NCBI RefSeq assembly: GCF_003436425.1
Contig: NZ_QSPK01000001.1
Coordinates: 62,596 to 76,309, forward strand
From: Eubacterium sp. TM05-53
Lineage (GTDB): Bacteria > Bacillota_I > Bacilli_A > Erysipelotrichales > Erysipelotrichaceae
Reading direction: 5' to 3'
Length of the DNA stretch: 13,714 bases
Below the pieces are notes generated by a model. That model was not told the origin of the DNA and searched no databases. It saw only the letters and a list, made by a program, of their open reading frames with translations. This document shows, in pieces, positions 13,601 to 13,714 of the stretch (the first letter of the stretch is position 1; the number at the start of each line of letters is the position of its first letter). Both the position numbers and the translations under genes were made by a program.

Positions 13601-13714
13601 GGATTTAAAGCGTGTTTACGGAATTCCTCAACTGCTTCCATTGGACACATTTCTTTTAGGCTTAACAGATACATTGGTGACTTGTTAATATAACTGACAT
13701 TAATGATGTCTATT
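10681..13714 (-). CDS. nifJ: Pyruvate:ferredoxin (flavodoxin) oxidoreductase, N-terminal part not in window
   Basis: Cytosolic enzyme that oxidises pyruvate with CoA to acetyl-CoA and CO2 and reduces ferredoxin or flavodoxin; central to anaerobic energy metabolism. Numbering from Met at 13674 (997 residues): domain I/II end with EEFRKHALNPE (16-26), RTKEPGALADPLYLD (144-158), WGLGGDGTVGANK (239-251), the ferredoxin-like domain with two 4Fe-4S motifs (C512, C515, C518, C522; C567, C570, C573, C577), the proximal cluster cysteines C632, C635, C660 and C896, and the thiamine diphosphate region GGDGWAYD (786-793) to YSNTGGQ (819-825). The enzyme is normally ~1170-1200 residues, so about 200 N-terminal residues, including the RTSHE block, are absent. 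The frame stays open to the window edge, and no Shine-Dalgarno precedes Met 13674. The last ~18 codons at the edge do not resemble the family (see findings). Confidence 0.93.
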   Translation of the reverse strand, partial: IDIINVSYINKSPMYLLSLKEMCPMEAVEEFRKHALNPERPTMRGSHENGDIFFQHREACNTAYDELPAVVEKYMGKINEKLGTNYDLFNYYGDPEADRVIIAMGSINDVAEEVIDYLTAKGEKVGLVKVRLYRPWSSKHLLKVLPKTAKKVAVLDRTKEPGALADPLYLDVATTLREAGLNDITLCGGRYGLGSKDTPPSSVFAVYTELLKDEPKPRFTIGIVDDVTNLSLPEVKPAPNTSTPGTVECKFWGLGGDGTVGANKNSTKIIGDHTDKYIQAYFQYDSKKTGGITISHLRFGDKPIRSPYYINQADFVACHNPSYVVNGYKMVQDVKPGGVFMINCQWSDEELDKHMPAESKKYIADNNIQLYTINAIDKAIEIGMGKRTNTILQSAFFKLANIMPIDEAVDYMKAAAKKSYSKKGDAVVEMNYKAIDAGVGATHKVEIPASWANPEADAPKPELSGRPATVKMVKDIMEPVNKMDGDSLPVSAFTGNIDGQWETGASAYEKRGTAVTVPEWDPEKCIQCNQCAFVCSHATIRPFLLSEDEVKAAPAQIKLADVKPKATEFKYTMSVSPLDCMGCGECITVCPTQAIKMVPQESQADQQPVFDYLVANVSKKDSGFADDTVKGSQYNQPLLEFSGSCAGCAETSYARLITQLFGEHMYVSNATGCSSIWGGPASVSPYTVNKDSLQGPAWANSLFEDNAEHGFGMQLGQKVLREQAIEKLGAMNESEKATPEFKAAFEKFMETKENTRTNTEATKALLVEVEKAAEAGCPDAKAVLDKKEYLAKKSVWIFGGDGWAYDIGFGGLDHVLASGENVNVMVFDTEMYSNTGGQASKASNIGEVCQFAAAGKEMKKKSLAEIAMSYGYVYVAQIALGANPAQAVKCIAEAEAYPGPSLIIGYAPCELHGIAKGGMNHCQDEMKKAVKSGYWNLFSFDPAKKEAGKNPFTLTSKEGDGTYQDFLHNESRYTRLVKPFPERAEKLFAKSEEVAKERYEHLQRLVELYK

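Noticed and set aside
13670..13690. A TSHQ tetrapeptide in another frame, resembling the expected RTSHE block of the oxidoreductase
   Set aside because: The surrounding residues do not match, the frame is closed by stops on both sides, and the distance to the matching region is wrong. Chance is more likely.
1..13714. CRISPR array, intact insertion sequence or att site
   Set aside because: I saw no regularly spaced repeats, no transposase frame with terminal repeats, and no duplicated tRNA 3' end near the phage relic.

Overview
The window is a 13.7 kb piece of a low-GC, AT-rich bacterial chromosome. It looks like an anaerobic Firmicute, perhaps Erysipelotrichales or a related gut lineage. The reasons are pyruvate:ferredoxin oxidoreductase, a Bacillus-sized prolyl-tRNA synthetase with an editing domain, the paired U32 proteins typical of Firmicutes, tRNA genes that encode their own CCA, and strong Shine-Dalgarno sites. 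The lineage is inferred; no marker gene fixes it.

Layout from the left. Two tRNA genes on the minus strand (Cys then Leu in transcription order) share a clear promoter and lie divergent to a YitT-family membrane protein gene on the plus strand, which has its own promoter and terminator. From about 1.3 to 2.1 kb there is no intact gene. This stretch holds relics on the minus strand: a frameshifted, internally deleted phage portal protein gene and the last ~35 codons of what looks like a DUF4143-type ATPase. Part of it is visibly richer in G+C than its surroundings.

From 2.28 to 8.7 kb runs a leftward gene series: trhP1-like, trhP2-like (both U32), proS, a P-loop protein of the HPr kinase/PEP carboxykinase type, and a Bax inhibitor-1 family membrane protein, ending at a large hairpin terminator. 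The first three genes are tightly packed (8 bp overlap, then an 18 bp gap) and join tRNA wobble hydroxylation with prolyl-tRNA charging. The last two are 2 bp apart, have their own promoter, and look translationally coupled.

From 8.7 to 9.6 kb there is a 33-codon acidic peptide gene (plus strand) and a HAD hydrolase (minus strand) that converge on two interleaved terminators. Next come a DmpA/P1-type self-processing peptidase gene (minus) and, to the window edge, most of a pyruvate:ferredoxin (flavodoxin) oxidoreductase gene (minus). The N-terminal ~200 residues of that enzyme are not in the window, and similarity to the family stops a few codons before the edge.

Most genes are ordinary housekeeping or metabolic functions. 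The items most worth a second look are the uncharacterised P-loop protein/BI-1 pair, the abrupt end of PFOR similarity at the right edge, the phage portal relic, and the small antitoxin-tail-like peptide.
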